64,000 nucleotides of DNA from Deltaproteobacteria bacterium (GCA_029261875.1 JAJDAL010000005.1:1-64000); one strand, 5' to 3'; shown: positions 17,890 through 27,879, counted from the stretch's first letter. The notes: generated from the sequence alone by a model not told the origin. Translations and numbers: made by a program.

Positions 17890-20817
17890 TCAGTGGTAGC
17901 GGCTCGTGCTCTGGTCTTCGAGTTCGTCGACGAGGTTTTCGACGATCAGTGCCGCGTCTTCGCTGTCGCCCACGAGTGCACTGGCGAGTTGCGCGCGCGC
18001 GCTCGCATCCACCGCGAGTTCCAGGTCGAGTAGCTGCACGTTCGCAATCAGGTTTTCGACATCGCGCAAATACGTGAGCGCCTGTTCGTGTTGCGGGGAC
18101 TCTTCGAGGTAACGCCGGAACGAGTAGGCGTCGATGTAGGGCGTCACGCGATCGAAACGATAGTCGTCGATGGACTGGACGAGGGCATCGCGCGAGGCGC
18201 GATCCTTTGCCAAGCGCCGATACAGGCGCGCCGTCTCCCGCGCGCGCTCGGTGTTGAGCGGGGACGCTTCCGCGGGGCCGCGCGTTTCGCCGGCCGCGAC
18301 CGCGGGAAGACAATCCCCCGTCAGGTCTTCGTCCGGACCTGGCGCCGCGCATTCGAGATAGGCGAGCAATTCCCCGGTGGGTACGGATTTGCGCGACCAG
18401 ATCGCCGTCACGTCCGTGGGGGTCGGCTCCACCCAATCCGCGAAGGCGGGATCGGGACGCGGTAGTACGGTCGACGGGTCGCCTACCGCCTCGGAACCGG
18501 TCGGGATGAGGTCGAGCACCCTACCTCCGGTCCCGATCAAATCACTGGCGTCGATTGCTTTGCCATCGGCGTTGATGAGCCGGACATCGAAATCTTTGAG
18601 GTTTCCGGGAGATTGGATTTCTCCGTCTTGAGTCGCCAAGGTGGCTTGCCCGAAGGCGCCGCCGCCGTTGTCCTGGGTGGGGGTGGTGCTGAAGACCATC
18701 TGGTTCGCCACCCAGTGAACGTTGGGATCGACCTGGGTGGAGCCGTCGGCGAGTTCCGTGGTTCCGGACTCGCGTCCGAGTACGACGATTTCCGGCGCAT
18801 CGATGTTGAGGTTGGTTGCAACAACATCGGGCAATGCGGCGCGCGCGGCCACGATACCCAATGCGCCCCCGACGGCCACGCGTTCGCGTCGTCCAACTTC
18901 CACTGCGCCCGTCGTTTCGAGCGCGAGGTCGCCGTTTCGTTTGAAGACCGTTGCCCGCGTGGGGAGTGCGGCGCGGCCGTCCGGATTCAGCGCGATGCCG
19001 CCCGCACCGGCAATTACGCTTTGATTCTGTGCGCCCGTGAACTCGATGTTGCCCGGCGTGCGGACGTCCAGGCCGCCGACCGCCGCCGCGGCACCGACGT
19101 TGCCGCCAAAGCCGACGTTTCCCTGGCCGTTGACGCGGACCGCTCCCGGACCGTCGAGATCGGCATTGAACGCCACGTTGTCGCCGTTGAACGTCGTATC
19201 GGATTCGGCCACCACGTTGTCGTCGTAGGTCTGGTCACCGCTCGTCGTCACGCTGGAACCGCCAAAGCGCGTTTCGCCGCCGCCGTCCGTGGTGAGACTT
19301 GCCAGGGCCTGGTTGGCCCCCACGGCGCCGCCGAAGCGCGTCGTTCCCGCGCCGCTCACGGTCAGGGCTTTGGCGTCGCCCGCCGCGCTGTCGACTGTGC
19401 CCTGGAATTCGACGCCGTCACGGGCGTTGAGGGTGGTGTCGGATTCCAGCTCCACGTCCGCCTCGAAGGTGTGCTTGCCCGCGACGGAGGTCAGTGCCGC
19501 GCCCTCGATGCCGCCCAATCGGACGACGCCACCGTCGTTCCCCACCACGACATCGCCGCTATTGGTGGACAGCCCGCGCAACGGCGCGGAGGTATCGGGA
19601 TTGAGCAGGTCGATGCCCGAAACGTCCGCGATCCGCAGATCGCCGTCGGCGTTGCGGAGAAAGATTCCGCCGGTGTCGGTCGCAGCCGCGATGTCGATGT
19701 TGCCCCGGGTTTCGATGCGGTCTTCCAACGCGCCGATCCCGTTGCCGGCCCGGAGTACGAGTTGCGCCGGGGTCGCCGGGACCCCACCGAGATCGATCGT
19801 GGCCGCGTCGTCGCCCGCCGCCCCGTCTCGAATGCGTCCGATTCCGTTTCCGTCTCGGTCGGCCGCGATCTCGAGTCGATTGGGGCCCGAGCCGTTCGAT
19901 ACCGCGATGGCACTTCCCGCCTGGGTTCCGATCACGACGTCTCCGTCGCTCGCCAAGCGGGTATCCCCGCCGAACAACGCCGGGCCACCGGCGTTGGCAA
20001 CCACGAGCGTTGCGTCCTCGTCCTCGAGGGAATAGCTGAAGTCGCGACCCTGGGCGGTCGTGTCGGCGTGGGTGAGTTCGCTCGATCCCGCACTCCCGGT
20101 GATCGCAGCAAGGGTTCCCGTCGCGGTTTCCACGCGGACGTCCGACGCCGCATCCCGCTGGGTGATCGCGACGCCCGAGAAAACCGAATCCTCGAGTTTC
20201 GCAAATGCGTTTCCCTCGGCGATCAGCGCCAGCACCGGGCTGGCGTCGGCGTCGGGCGCCGCGGTTTGCTCGAAGCGGATCGGGTCGCCGGCGGATCCGA
20301 TGTTCTTGCCTTTCAGGATGAAGTTGGCGTCGGTCTTTACGTGGTGCAGACCGTTGTTGTCGGCGACGGTCACGATATCGCCGTCCGTGCGCAGGGCGAT
20401 TTCGCCACCGGCGTCGATCACGCCCTCGCGGAGGGCAATCTCTCCCCCGTCCGCATCCAGTGTGTAGTCGAAAGCCAGGTCGGTTCCGGCCGTCGCGATG
20501 CGGTCGACCTGGCTGCGACCGGGTGTGTTGGTTCCCGCATCGGCGGCGCGACCCGAGATCGCGATCGCGTCCTGGTTCACGGTCGTGCCGGAGCCCGCGT
20601 CCTTTTGAACGACGAAGGTCTTTGCGACATCCGTGACGTTGATGCCGACTTCGCCGTCGGCGAAAACCGTCGCGAATCCCTCGCCGCGCCCGTCGAAGCC
20701 GAGGGCGGAGTTCCCGCTCCCGCCCACCGACGTGCCGGTGACCGCAGCCAGGCCCGCGGTCTCGATGTTGGTCGCACCGTTCCCCGTGACTCCCTGTTTC
20801 GCGAGAAGGGTGAACAA
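17890..20817 (-). CDS. TpsA exoprotein C-terminal half, separated by an in-frame stop
   Basis: This open stretch of 975 residues continues the reading frame of 20824-24117. Only the TAA at 20824-20826 and two codons (Val, Gly) lie between the upstream end and the TTG-like start at 20815-20817. It has no signal peptide and no TPS domain, so alone it could not be exported. The sequence is beta-helix-like (repeats with TLNARDGVEFQGTVDSA, VRVNGQGNVGFGGNVG). It ends with a helical tail of about 150 residues after ATIWSRKS. A pair of cysteines (LECAAPG...TGDCLP) sits ahead of the tail, reminiscent of the disulfide-linked C-terminal anchor of HMW-type adhesins. Either the gene is newly broken, or stop read-through or a base error joins the halves. 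Confidence 0.65.
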   Translation of the reverse strand: MFTLLAKQGVTGNGATNIETAGLAAVTGTSVGGSGNSALGFDGRGEGFATVFADGEVGINVTDVAKTFVVQKDAGSGTTVNQDAIAISGRAADAGTNTPGRSQVDRIATAGTDLAFDYTLDADGGEIALREGVIDAGGEIALRTDGDIVTVADNNGLHHVKTDANFILKGKNIGSAGDPIRFEQTAAPDADASPVLALIAEGNAFAKLEDSVFSGVAITQRDAASDVRVETATGTLAAITGSAGSSELTHADTTAQGRDFSYSLEDEDATLVVANAGGPALFGGDTRLASDGDVVIGTQAGSAIAVSNGSGPNRLEIAADRDGNGIGRIRDGAAGDDAATIDLGGVPATPAQLVLRAGNGIGALEDRIETRGNIDIAAATDTGGIFLRNADGDLRIADVSGIDLLNPDTSAPLRGLSTNSGDVVVGNDGGVVRLGGIEGAALTSVAGKHTFEADVELESDTTLNARDGVEFQGTVDSAAGDAKALTVSGAGTTRFGGAVGANQALASLTTDGGGETRFGGSSVTTSGDQTYDDNVVAESDTTFNGDNVAFNADLDGPGAVRVNGQGNVGFGGNVGAAAAVGGLDVRTPGNIEFTGAQNQSVIAGAGGIALNPDGRAALPTRATVFKRNGDLALETTGAVEVGRRERVAVGGALGIVAARAALPDVVATNLNIDAPEIVVLGRESGTTELADGSTQVDPNVHWVANQMVFSTTPTQDNGGGAFGQATLATQDGEIQSPGNLKDFDVRLINADGKAIDASDLIGTGGRVLDLIPTGSEAVGDPSTVLPRPDPAFADWVEPTPTDVTAIWSRKSVPTGELLAYLECAAPGPDEDLTGDCLPAVAAGETRGPAEASPLNTERARETARLYRRLAKDRASRDALVQSIDDYRFDRVTPYIDAYSFRRYLEESPQHEQALTYLRDVENLIANVQLLDLELAVDASARAQLASALVGDSEDAALIVENLVDELEDQSTSRYH

Positions 20818-20823
20818 ACCGAC

Positions 20824-23800
20824 TTATCCATCGCTGCCGCTCTCGGCCGCGGGGGTCCCGGTACCGGCCTGGGTGCGGAGGTTGCCCGTCAGGGTGACTC
20901 CGCCGACTCCGTCCTCATTGGTTCCGGCATTCACCACGATCGTGCCCGCGTCGCCCCCGAAGGCCGTGTTTCCTTCGTTGTCGGCGTTCTCGGGCGCTAC
21001 GTCCGTGACGGTCGCGTCGGCCCCGACGCTGTTCACCGACGCGGCCGTGACATTGCCGCTGGTGGTTTCGAGCAGGATGTTTCCGCCGTTTCCACCGCGG
21101 ACTTCGGGGCTGTCGACATCCGCGGCGCGGCTCGCGGCACCGCCTTGCGCGGTGATGGTTCCATTGACCGTGAGATGGGTCTGGATCTCGTCGAATACCA
21201 CGACTTCGTTTTCGCCTTCACCGGTGACGACGGCTTCGGTGGCGTGGGCCCGGGCGCTGAGGTTGCCGGAGTCGCCTCCGACTTCCCCGCTTCCCCCGCT
21301 GACGTCCGCTGAATTCATCTCGGCATCGCCGTCGATGGCTTCCACCAGGACGATGCCGCCGTCGCCCCCACGCACATTCAGGGTGTCGAGTTCGAGGTCG
21401 TTTCCTTCGGCGTCCTGGGTCGCGCGGAAGCGACCGGTTGCGTTGCCCCCCTTGGCGGTCAGGGTGCCCGTAACGGTCGTCTTTCCGTCGTAGCGCGGGC
21501 GGCTTTCGTCGAGGTCCGCGGTCGCATCGTCGTCGGGTACCCGGGCGGCGCCGCGCCCTTTGACGCGAATGTCACCGGCGTCGCCGCCGCGGTTGGGACC
21601 GTCTCCGCCGGACGTATCGATGTTGGCGACCTGAACCGCACCGTCGAACGAATCCGCGGTGACGAAGCCGCCGAAGCCACCGGTGTAGGTGCGGGTCGGA
21701 TCCGCTACCGCATCCGGGGCGAGCACGACGTTCCCCCCCCGGGCGATCAAGTCTCCGTCCACCACAACGTTGCCAACGGTGGGCGTGAACTGGGGCGGGA
21801 TCACGCCGGGTTCGAGGCCGAATTCGACGAAGTCTTCGGTTCCGGGCAGGGGAACGTTGCCGGCCATCAACTGAATGCGCCCGGCATCGCCGCCGCCCTT
21901 GGCGCCGTCGCCGCCCGAGACGTCGATGTCGCCGGTGACGCTCAGGGAATCGTTGCGGGACCGCAAGGTCGCGCTGCCGCCGCGGCCCCCGTTCCCGCCA
22001 TCGCCCAGAAACGCGTCGCCCCCCTTCGCAACGAGGTCACCGGTGACGGTCAGGGATCCGGGAATCCGATCCGTCGCCGGGTTCTCGGTGCCGTCGGGCG
22101 ATGTGTGGGCGTTGCCGAGGGGCCGACCAAACGTTTCGAGCGCGATGTTGCCCGAGTTCCCGCCGAAATCGACGCCATTGCCGCCCGTGGTATCGATCAC
22201 GGTACCGGCACCGGCGCTTCCGATCTCCATGGAACCCGCGCTCGAAAGCAGGGACACGAGCCCGCCGTTGCCACCGTTGAAGAAGATGTCGTCGTCCGCC
22301 GTACCTTCCGCGGGCGCTTTGGCGTTGCCGCCGCGCGCGGTCAAGGTACCCGTGACGATCACGCGTCCGGTCAGGTCGATTTCGCCGTCCGCGTCGCCGC
22401 CGGCTTCGGGGAGAACTTCCGTGCCCGTGGTTTCGACGATGATGTTGCCCGCGAGCTGACCCGATCCGCCCGCATCCCCGCTGGCGTCGGCTCCGGAGGT
22501 GTCGATCGAGCTGATCTTGATTCCCGCCCCGCGGATGTCGACACCGCCGCCGACGGTCCGGATCGTGTCGTCTTCCCCTTTCATTTCGAAGACGCCGGCG
22601 CCGTCGTTGTCGGAATCCGCACGAATGGCGATCCCCGAGGTGAAGCCCCCTTCGTCGGTGACTTCGCTGCCAATCGAGAGCGTGTGGTCCGCGAGGTCTT
22701 CCAGGGTGATGTCGTTGGTGGCTTCGAGGAGGATGCTGGAGAGTTGGCTCTGGGCCTCGATGGTCGTTTCCGAAAGGGTTTCGACGCCTTCACCGCCCTC
22801 ACTCGCGCCCAGCACGCCGTCGTCGGTCAGGAAATCGTCGAGATTCGGATCCGCGCCGTCTCCGCTGACGATCTTGATGTTGGTGGGATCTAGCAGCAAC
22901 TGGCCGCGCTCTCCCTCGGGTGCGCGCAGATCTGCCAAGCCGCGATAGAGGAGTTGTTCCTTGCCCGACACCTCGGCGAAGCCGCCGTCTCCGCCCCGCT
23001 CACCGCCGCGCGCGGAAATCGTTCCCTCGAACGCCGTGGCGCCGTCCGCCCACACGACGATCTCGCCGCCGTCGCCTTCTTCTTCCGCATCCGCCCGAAG
23101 CGTGGCGTCTTTTCCGATGTGCGTTCGTTGGGCGGTTCGCACGTCGCCCTCGCCGCGCGCGTCGCCGCCCACGAGAATTTCTCCGCCACCCTTCGTGCCC
23201 GACGCGTCGATCGTGGCGCGGTCGACGCGCACTCTGTCTCCCAGGACGCGAACGCGGCCACCCACGCCGTCGGCACTCCGGTCCGAGGCATCGAGGGTTC
23301 CCGAAACCTGAACGAGGCCCTCGGCGCCGCCGTCCAACTCGATGATCGCGCCGCGCGTGATGCCCGTGTGGTTCAAGGCGAGGGAGTAGCTGTCTCCCGC
23401 CGCCAGGAAGACGCCCCCGCCACCGGCATCGAGCACGCCGGTGTTCTCGACGCCCCAACCCTCGGCGCCGTCCGCCGGTCCGTCGACGCGAATCACCACG
23501 CGACCATCGAGGGAGGCGAGGTAGATGTCGTCGCCCGCGGCGAGGGTGATCATGCCGCGTTCGGTCGCGATGATGCCGTGATTGGCGACCGTGCGTCCCA
23601 GCAAGCTGACGTCCTGGGCGGTGACGGTCCCGTAATTTTCCACCGGACCCGTCAGGTGGCTGAAGCGATCGATGTTGGCGAGGAAGTCCGCGTCGCTCAT
23701 GTGGCCGGCGGCGGCCACCAAACGGCCGACGTCCACGACCGCTTCACCGCCGAAGAAGATTCCGGCGGGGTTCAGGATGTAGACCTGGCCGTTGGCGAGC

Positions 23801-24117
23801 AGCGAGCCGTCGATCTTCGTGGGGTCCCCGCCCAATACGCGATTCATCACGCGCGCGGCATCGTGGGGTTGAAGGAAGCGAACCACTTCCCCGGCGAAAA
23901 TGTCGAAGCTGTCGAAGTTGATGATGCTGCCATCGCTGGCGGTGATCAGCGTGACACTGCCGTCGCGGTGGATCGTGACCTGGCCGTTGACGATTTCTTC
24001 GCCCTGGGGCGACGCGCTCGCGACGGGTACGCCCGGCGGTACGCACCACAAGGCGGCCAATACGAGCCACGCGCACGTCTTGCGCAAACGGTTGTTCTGT
24101 CGGAAGCGCCCCATCAT
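20824..24117 (-). CDS. TpsA two-partner secretion exoprotein, N-terminal half
   Basis: The 1,097-residue protein has a signal peptide (cleavage near ASA-SPQGE). The TPS domain follows (about 40-290): GEEIVNGQVTIHRDGSVTLI, FDSFDIFAGEVVRFLQPHD, and ILNPAGIFFGG, which matches the NPNGI signature. Downstream, Asp/Gly-rich repeats of the type DLTVTGTLTARGGNA form a presumed beta-helix. Adhesins of this family are exported across the outer membrane by a cognate TpsB. The tpsB gene lies 30 bp upstream in the same operon. The frame ends at a TAA in the middle of the repeat region, but the same frame then continues for about 975 residues. The TPS identity is firm; what the adhesin binds is unknown. 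Confidence 0.85.
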   Translation of the reverse strand: MMGRFRQNNRLRKTCAWLVLAALWCVPPGVPVASASPQGEEIVNGQVTIHRDGSVTLITASDGSIINFDSFDIFAGEVVRFLQPHDAARVMNRVLGGDPTKIDGSLLANGQVYILNPAGIFFGGEAVVDVGRLVAAAGHMSDADFLANIDRFSHLTGPVENYGTVTAQDVSLLGRTVANHGIIATERGMITLAAGDDIYLASLDGRVVIRVDGPADGAEGWGVENTGVLDAGGGGVFLAAGDSYSLALNHTGITRGAIIELDGGAEGLVQVSGTLDASDRSADGVGGRVRVLGDRVRVDRATIDASGTKGGGEILVGGDARGEGDVRTAQRTHIGKDATLRADAEEEGDGGEIVVWADGATAFEGTISARGGERGGDGGFAEVSGKEQLLYRGLADLRAPEGERGQLLLDPTNIKIVSGDGADPNLDDFLTDDGVLGASEGGEGVETLSETTIEAQSQLSSILLEATNDITLEDLADHTLSIGSEVTDEGGFTSGIAIRADSDNDGAGVFEMKGEDDTIRTVGGGVDIRGAGIKISSIDTSGADASGDAGGSGQLAGNIIVETTGTEVLPEAGGDADGEIDLTGRVIVTGTLTARGGNAKAPAEGTADDDIFFNGGNGGLVSLLSSAGSMEIGSAGAGTVIDTTGGNGVDFGGNSGNIALETFGRPLGNAHTSPDGTENPATDRIPGSLTVTGDLVAKGGDAFLGDGGNGGRGGSATLRSRNDSLSVTGDIDVSGGDGAKGGGDAGRIQLMAGNVPLPGTEDFVEFGLEPGVIPPQFTPTVGNVVVDGDLIARGGNVVLAPDAVADPTRTYTGGFGGFVTADSFDGAVQVANIDTSGGDGPNRGGDAGDIRVKGRGAARVPDDDATADLDESRPRYDGKTTVTGTLTAKGGNATGRFRATQDAEGNDLELDTLNVRGGDGGIVLVEAIDGDAEMNSADVSGGSGEVGGDSGNLSARAHATEAVVTGEGENEVVVFDEIQTHLTVNGTITAQGGAASRAADVDSPEVRGGNGGNILLETTSGNVTAASVNSVGADATVTDVAPENADNEGNTAFGGDAGTIVVNAGTNEDGVGGVTLTGNLRTQAGTGTPAAESGSDG

Positions 24118-24147
24118 CCCCGCGTTCGCCCTCAGGTTTCGCCCCCC

Positions 24148-26028
24148 TCAGTAGAGGAGGGTCCCTCCGAAATGCATTCTCGTATCGCCTACGTCGACGG
24201 ACCGCGTTTCGAGATCCGACAGCGCGACACCGGTATCCATCCGAACTCTGAAATTGCGCAGCAGCTGGAGCTCGAGCCCGCCACCGAAGCTGAAGAGGGT
24301 TTCGTCTTCTTCGAAGGAGAGCGCGTCGCTCTGCATCACCTGGGCGCCGTCGAAGAAGACTTTGTAGACGAGGTCCCAGTCCGGTCGGCCCAACACGTGG
24401 GGCGGCGCGTAATTGAAATCGCCGATCAACGGCAGCTCGACGGGGTCTTCTTGGAGGCCCCAGCTGCGCGGGTGGTGAAAGCGGTATTCCGCGCTTCCCA
24501 TCACCACCGTGTCGCCCGCCACCACGGACTGTTCGTAGCCCCGCACCGTATAGAGTCCGCCGGCGACCTGCCGGTGTTGGGGAACCAGGCGATCCGGTGT
24601 GAATTGCCCCTTCACGTTGAACGCCAGTTCGTGGGCCAGGGTGGTGGTTTCCGGCGTCGACATGTCGCGCCAGGCGGGACCGTTCAACAGGGGATCGAGG
24701 TAGAAGGAGTAATTCCCGCTCCAGCGGAACACCGCGAAACGTTCGTCGGGGTCGACGCGGCCGAGCAGCATGCTGTCCTGGGCATCGGTGCCCGCGACCT
24801 CCGGAACGTTCATCTCGATCGCTGCACTGGCCGAGAGCGAAGAAGTCGCTTCCTCCCGCTCCACCGCGAGTCCGATGCGGGGCAGGAAGAAACTGTCCTC
24901 GGCCGAAATTCCCAGGAACTCGTTGTCGGTCTCGAGTTTCTGCCACCGCATGCCACCCAGGACATCGACGAACAGATCGCCGCGCTGCATCAGGTTGTAG
25001 GTGAGCTGGAAATCGCCCTCGACGGACTCGCCTTTGAACTTGGCCCGCGAGAACCCCACTTCCGACGCGTCGTACTGGGAGTAGGAACCGCCGACGCGGT
25101 AGCGGAGGCGCGGCTTCTGAACGTCGAAGGGAGCGTCGTAGGAGGCTTGGAAGCCGTGGACGGAATCGAAGTCACCGGTCACGTAGTTGAGGTTCAGGAT
25201 GTCATCGCGGTTGGTGAGTTGGTTGTGGACGAAGCCCAGGTTCTGTCGCCATTTGCTGGTTTCGTCGGTACCGGTGTTGGTCATCTGCGCATAGACGGTC
25301 CAGGGCTTGTTCTCCGCCACCCGGTAATTGACCCGCGTGGTTCCGGGTTGGCGACCGGGCGAGAGTTCCGCATCGACCCGGCGCCCGGGATGGCGGCTCA
25401 ATTGCCGCGCGTAATCCTCGAGTTCCGTTACGTGCAGCAGGTCGCCCTCGCCGCCGACCTGGGCGGGAGATTCGTCGCGCATCCACTCGTGGATCGGGAG
25501 GTTGGTCAGGGTGTCTTCCGGCAGCTCGTCGAAACGGGTTCCGTCCGCCAGGGTTCGGACGTCGGCAATGCGACCGGTCCAGATGCGCAGGCGCAGGCGG
25601 GTCTCGCCCGCCGGGCGCAGGTCGCGCCCGGATCCGGGTTCGATGTCCGGCGTCGTCACGATGACGCCGTGGATGCCCTCTTGGTTGAAGGTACGCACGA
25701 TCCACCAGTTGATGTACTTGAGCGCGCTCGGATAGAAGTGCGTGCCGCGCGGCAAGCGCTTGAGTCGAATGCGCGCGGTGTGGTCCACCGGGCGCGGCGC
25801 CGCATAGCCGTCGCGCGTGTAGCGCAACCCGACGTCGAGGCGTTCGATTTCGCGCAGCGCGACGTGATCCGGATGATCGGCCGCGTACTCGATCACGAAT
25901 TCGCTGACCGGGTAACTCGAGCCGCGTACGCGCACGGCCGCATCGGCGGCAGGGGGAACGGCGAGCCAGAGTGTGGCGAGCAGGAACGGGAGCCCGATCA
26001 AGGGGCGGAGGGCGCGCTGCAAATTCAT
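24148..26028 (-). CDS. TpsB (ShlB/FhaC-type) outer-membrane transporter
   Basis: The 626-residue protein has a signal peptide (cleavage near ADAAV), POTRA-like periplasmic sequence up to about residue 240, and a 16-strand barrel after that. The Omp85/TpsB signature VRGYEQSVVAGDTV lies near residue 500. YAQMTNTGTDETSKW opens the barrel as in ShlB/FhaC. It secretes the TpsA encoded 30 bp downstream. Its length and strand pattern suit the family. A long intergenic leader (26029-26148) lies between it and the SGNH gene and would hold the operon promoter. Confidence 0.85.
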   Translation of the reverse strand: MNLQRALRPLIGLPFLLATLWLAVPPAADAAVRVRGSSYPVSEFVIEYAADHPDHVALREIERLDVGLRYTRDGYAAPRPVDHTARIRLKRLPRGTHFYPSALKYINWWIVRTFNQEGIHGVIVTTPDIEPGSGRDLRPAGETRLRLRIWTGRIADVRTLADGTRFDELPEDTLTNLPIHEWMRDESPAQVGGEGDLLHVTELEDYARQLSRHPGRRVDAELSPGRQPGTTRVNYRVAENKPWTVYAQMTNTGTDETSKWRQNLGFVHNQLTNRDDILNLNYVTGDFDSVHGFQASYDAPFDVQKPRLRYRVGGSYSQYDASEVGFSRAKFKGESVEGDFQLTYNLMQRGDLFVDVLGGMRWQKLETDNEFLGISAEDSFFLPRIGLAVEREEATSSLSASAAIEMNVPEVAGTDAQDSMLLGRVDPDERFAVFRWSGNYSFYLDPLLNGPAWRDMSTPETTTLAHELAFNVKGQFTPDRLVPQHRQVAGGLYTVRGYEQSVVAGDTVVMGSAEYRFHHPRSWGLQEDPVELPLIGDFNYAPPHVLGRPDWDLVYKVFFDGAQVMQSDALSFEEDETLFSFGGGLELQLLRNFRVRMDTGVALSDLETRSVDVGDTRMHFGGTLLY

Positions 26029-26148
26029 CCTCGGGTCAGATGGGTCCCAGTTGCTTTGGGTCCTTATGGCTACAGGGCGCAGTATAGGCGAGAGGCAGGG
26101 GGCTGCTCGCGGGTCTTTCCCGGCGGCTCCGATTCTACCTCCGCCTAA

Positions 26149-27354
26149 CTAATAAAGGGAGCCCTTCGGCGACTCGGAATGGGAAGAAATCGCCCCGCGG
26201 GGCGTCTGTGGCCGAATGATTTCGTCCACCACGTAGGCGGCGATCCGATCGTGGGCGAGGGCATTGGGATGGGGATCGTGGGGACTCAGCATGAATTCCG
26301 GCGGCGTCCGTTCGGAGGTACCCAAGATTTCCGCGACGCGGTGCAATTCGATGCCGCGCGCCGCGAGCGGCGCCCGAAGGGCCCGCGAAGCCGCGAGTTC
26401 CGGCGTCTCCCACAGCAGCACGTGAAACTCGATCCCCGGATAGCTGGCCGCGAGTTGTTCCTTCGCCTGCTGCACGATTTGCGCGAACAGTTCGAAATCT
26501 CCGGGAGCCAGCGGGCGACTGCTGCCGAAGGCGGCGTTGTAGAGCAGCGATTTATCGAGCTGCGCGCGCAGCCATTCGAATCCCGCGGGTCCCGCATCGA
26601 AACGCCCGCTGAAGATCAGGCCGTTCTCCCCCAGCGCATAGCGCGGTCCATTGCGTCCCCAGGGTGTCGATCCCGCCGCGCGGTACACGTGGTGGGGAAC
26701 CGCCTGATAGATCGCAAAGTAAGGCGTCGCTTCGACCCGGTCCGCGACGAGGCCGTGCTCGATGGCGGCCAGCATCTGATGCGGGCCGTAACCCGAAACC
26801 CCGAAATTGTAGACCTGCAGCTGTCCCGCACTCCGTACCCCCACGCGGAAAGGCAGCGTCTCGTCGTCCTCCACGCCATCTCCGAAGGTGTAGGAGCCGC
26901 CGAAGAACAGCGCGCTCTGGGTGGCGGTCGGAAGCGCGGTTGGCGAGCGGCGCAAGCCGCGGGCATCCGTCGAATACTCGACGGCAAAGATGGGTTCGCC
27001 CGCGTAGTAGCGTTCGCTGCGTTCGCGTTGGTTGGGGCGCAGGCTATGGCCCAACAACGGGTGGGGAGCGGTGATGCGGCGCCCCTCGGTGCGGAGCTCC
27101 GCGTAGGCGCGATCGCTGCTCGCGCCCCAAAGCAATCCTTCGAGCGCTCCCAGCACGAGCAGCGCGATCGCGATGCCCCCTGCGACGACCCGAGCACCGG
27201 CTCGGGGCAAGGTCCGAAGGGTCGCGAAGATGGCGAGGGACCAACTGATGGAGAGCCAGAAAATCGGCGCCGGCAGGTCGAAGCAGAGCGGCGCGAGCGC
27301 CACGCCGGCGGCTGCGCCCAACCCGCTCCAGCGCGGACCCGATGTGTGCCCCAT
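26149..27354 (-). CDS. Membrane-anchored SGNH/GDSL-like hydrolase
   Basis: The 401-residue protein starts at an ATG behind GGGGGGAG. Two or three hydrophobic segments lie within residues 8-75, and the rest is periplasmic. Catalytic blocks of the SGNH fold are visible: FFGGSYTFGDGVEDD (Ser of block I), YNFGVSGYG (Gly/Asn blocks) and DPHPNALAHDR near residue 365 (Asp-His of block V). Related proteins modify extracellular sugars or lipids, for example acetyl-transfer partners in alginate-like systems. No partner gene is adjacent. It sits upstream of tpsB in the same direction with 120 bp between, so co-transcription is uncertain. Confidence 0.7.
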   Translation of the reverse strand: MGHTSGPRWSGLGAAAGVALAPLCFDLPAPIFWLSISWSLAIFATLRTLPRAGARVVAGGIAIALLVLGALEGLLWGASSDRAYAELRTEGRRITAPHPLLGHSLRPNQRERSERYYAGEPIFAVEYSTDARGLRRSPTALPTATQSALFFGGSYTFGDGVEDDETLPFRVGVRSAGQLQVYNFGVSGYGPHQMLAAIEHGLVADRVEATPYFAIYQAVPHHVYRAAGSTPWGRNGPRYALGENGLIFSGRFDAGPAGFEWLRAQLDKSLLYNAAFGSSRPLAPGDFELFAQIVQQAKEQLAASYPGIEFHVLLWETPELAASRALRAPLAARGIELHRVAEILGTSERTPPEFMLSPHDPHPNALAHDRIAAYVVDEIIRPQTPRGAISSHSESPKGSLY

Positions 27355-27404
27355 CGCTCCCCCCCGAAGCGTCGCCGGAATCTACCGAACCGGGGAGGCG
27401 GGGA

Positions 27405-27863
27405 CTATGCGGGCACGTAACGGCTGACGGTGTCGACCACGCAGGCGGGCCGCTTGCCGCCTTCGATCTCGACCGTGACGCGCACGACCGCCTGGTATTG
27501 CCCCTTGATCTCTTCGACTTCCACCAGCTCGGCGCCGCCGCGGAGTTTGGATCCGACGGGTACCGGGGCGGGGAAGCGCACTTTGTTGACCCCGTAGTTG
27601 ATCCCCATGGCGATGCCCTGCACCTGAACGATCTGGAACAGGAAGGAACTCACGAGGGACAGGGTCAAATAGCCGTGGGCGATGGTGGCGCCGAAGGGAC
27701 CGTTCTTGGCTTTCTCGGGGTCCACGTGGATCCACTGGTGATCGCGGGTGGCTTGCGCGAATTGATCGATGGTTTCCTGGGTGACTTCCATCCAATCGCT
27801 GTACCCCAGGTGCTTCCCCACACTGTCCTTCATTTCGCTCGGGCTCTTGAATACGGTTCCCAT
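27405..27863 (-). CDS. MaoC-family (R)-specific enoyl-CoA hydratase-like protein
   Basis: The 152-residue hot-dog-fold protein carries the hydratase-2 motif: FAQATRDHQWIHVDPEKA (Asp and His catalytic pair) followed by GPFGATIAHGYLTLSL. Such enzymes hydrate 2-enoyl-CoA esters. Cytoplasmic. It is the third gene from the start of a - strand operon: acyl-CoA dehydrogenase (28666), SDR (27880), then this gene, with 16 and 6 base spacings. The order dehydrogenase, alcohol dehydrogenase and hydratase is a beta-oxidation-type set. Confidence 0.85.
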   Translation of the reverse strand: MGTVFKSPSEMKDSVGKHLGYSDWMEVTQETIDQFAQATRDHQWIHVDPEKAKNGPFGATIAHGYLTLSLVSSFLFQIVQVQGIAMGINYGVNKVRFPAPVPVGSKLRGGAELVEVEEIKGQYQAVVRVTVEIEGGKRPACVVDTVSRYVPA

Positions 27864-27879
27864 GTTGTGGCCTCGTTGG

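Noticed and set aside
18613-21312. An 899-residue + strand frame opposite the TpsA C-terminal half
   Set aside because: Composition (Arg/Asp/Ala-rich with no motifs) and overlap with repeat-rich TpsA show that it is a shadow.
22954-26148. A 1,064-residue open frame on the + strand opposite tpsA and tpsB
   Set aside because: It runs antisense to clear TpsA/TpsB genes, has no family pattern and low-complexity composition. Long antisense frames are common in GC-rich DNA.
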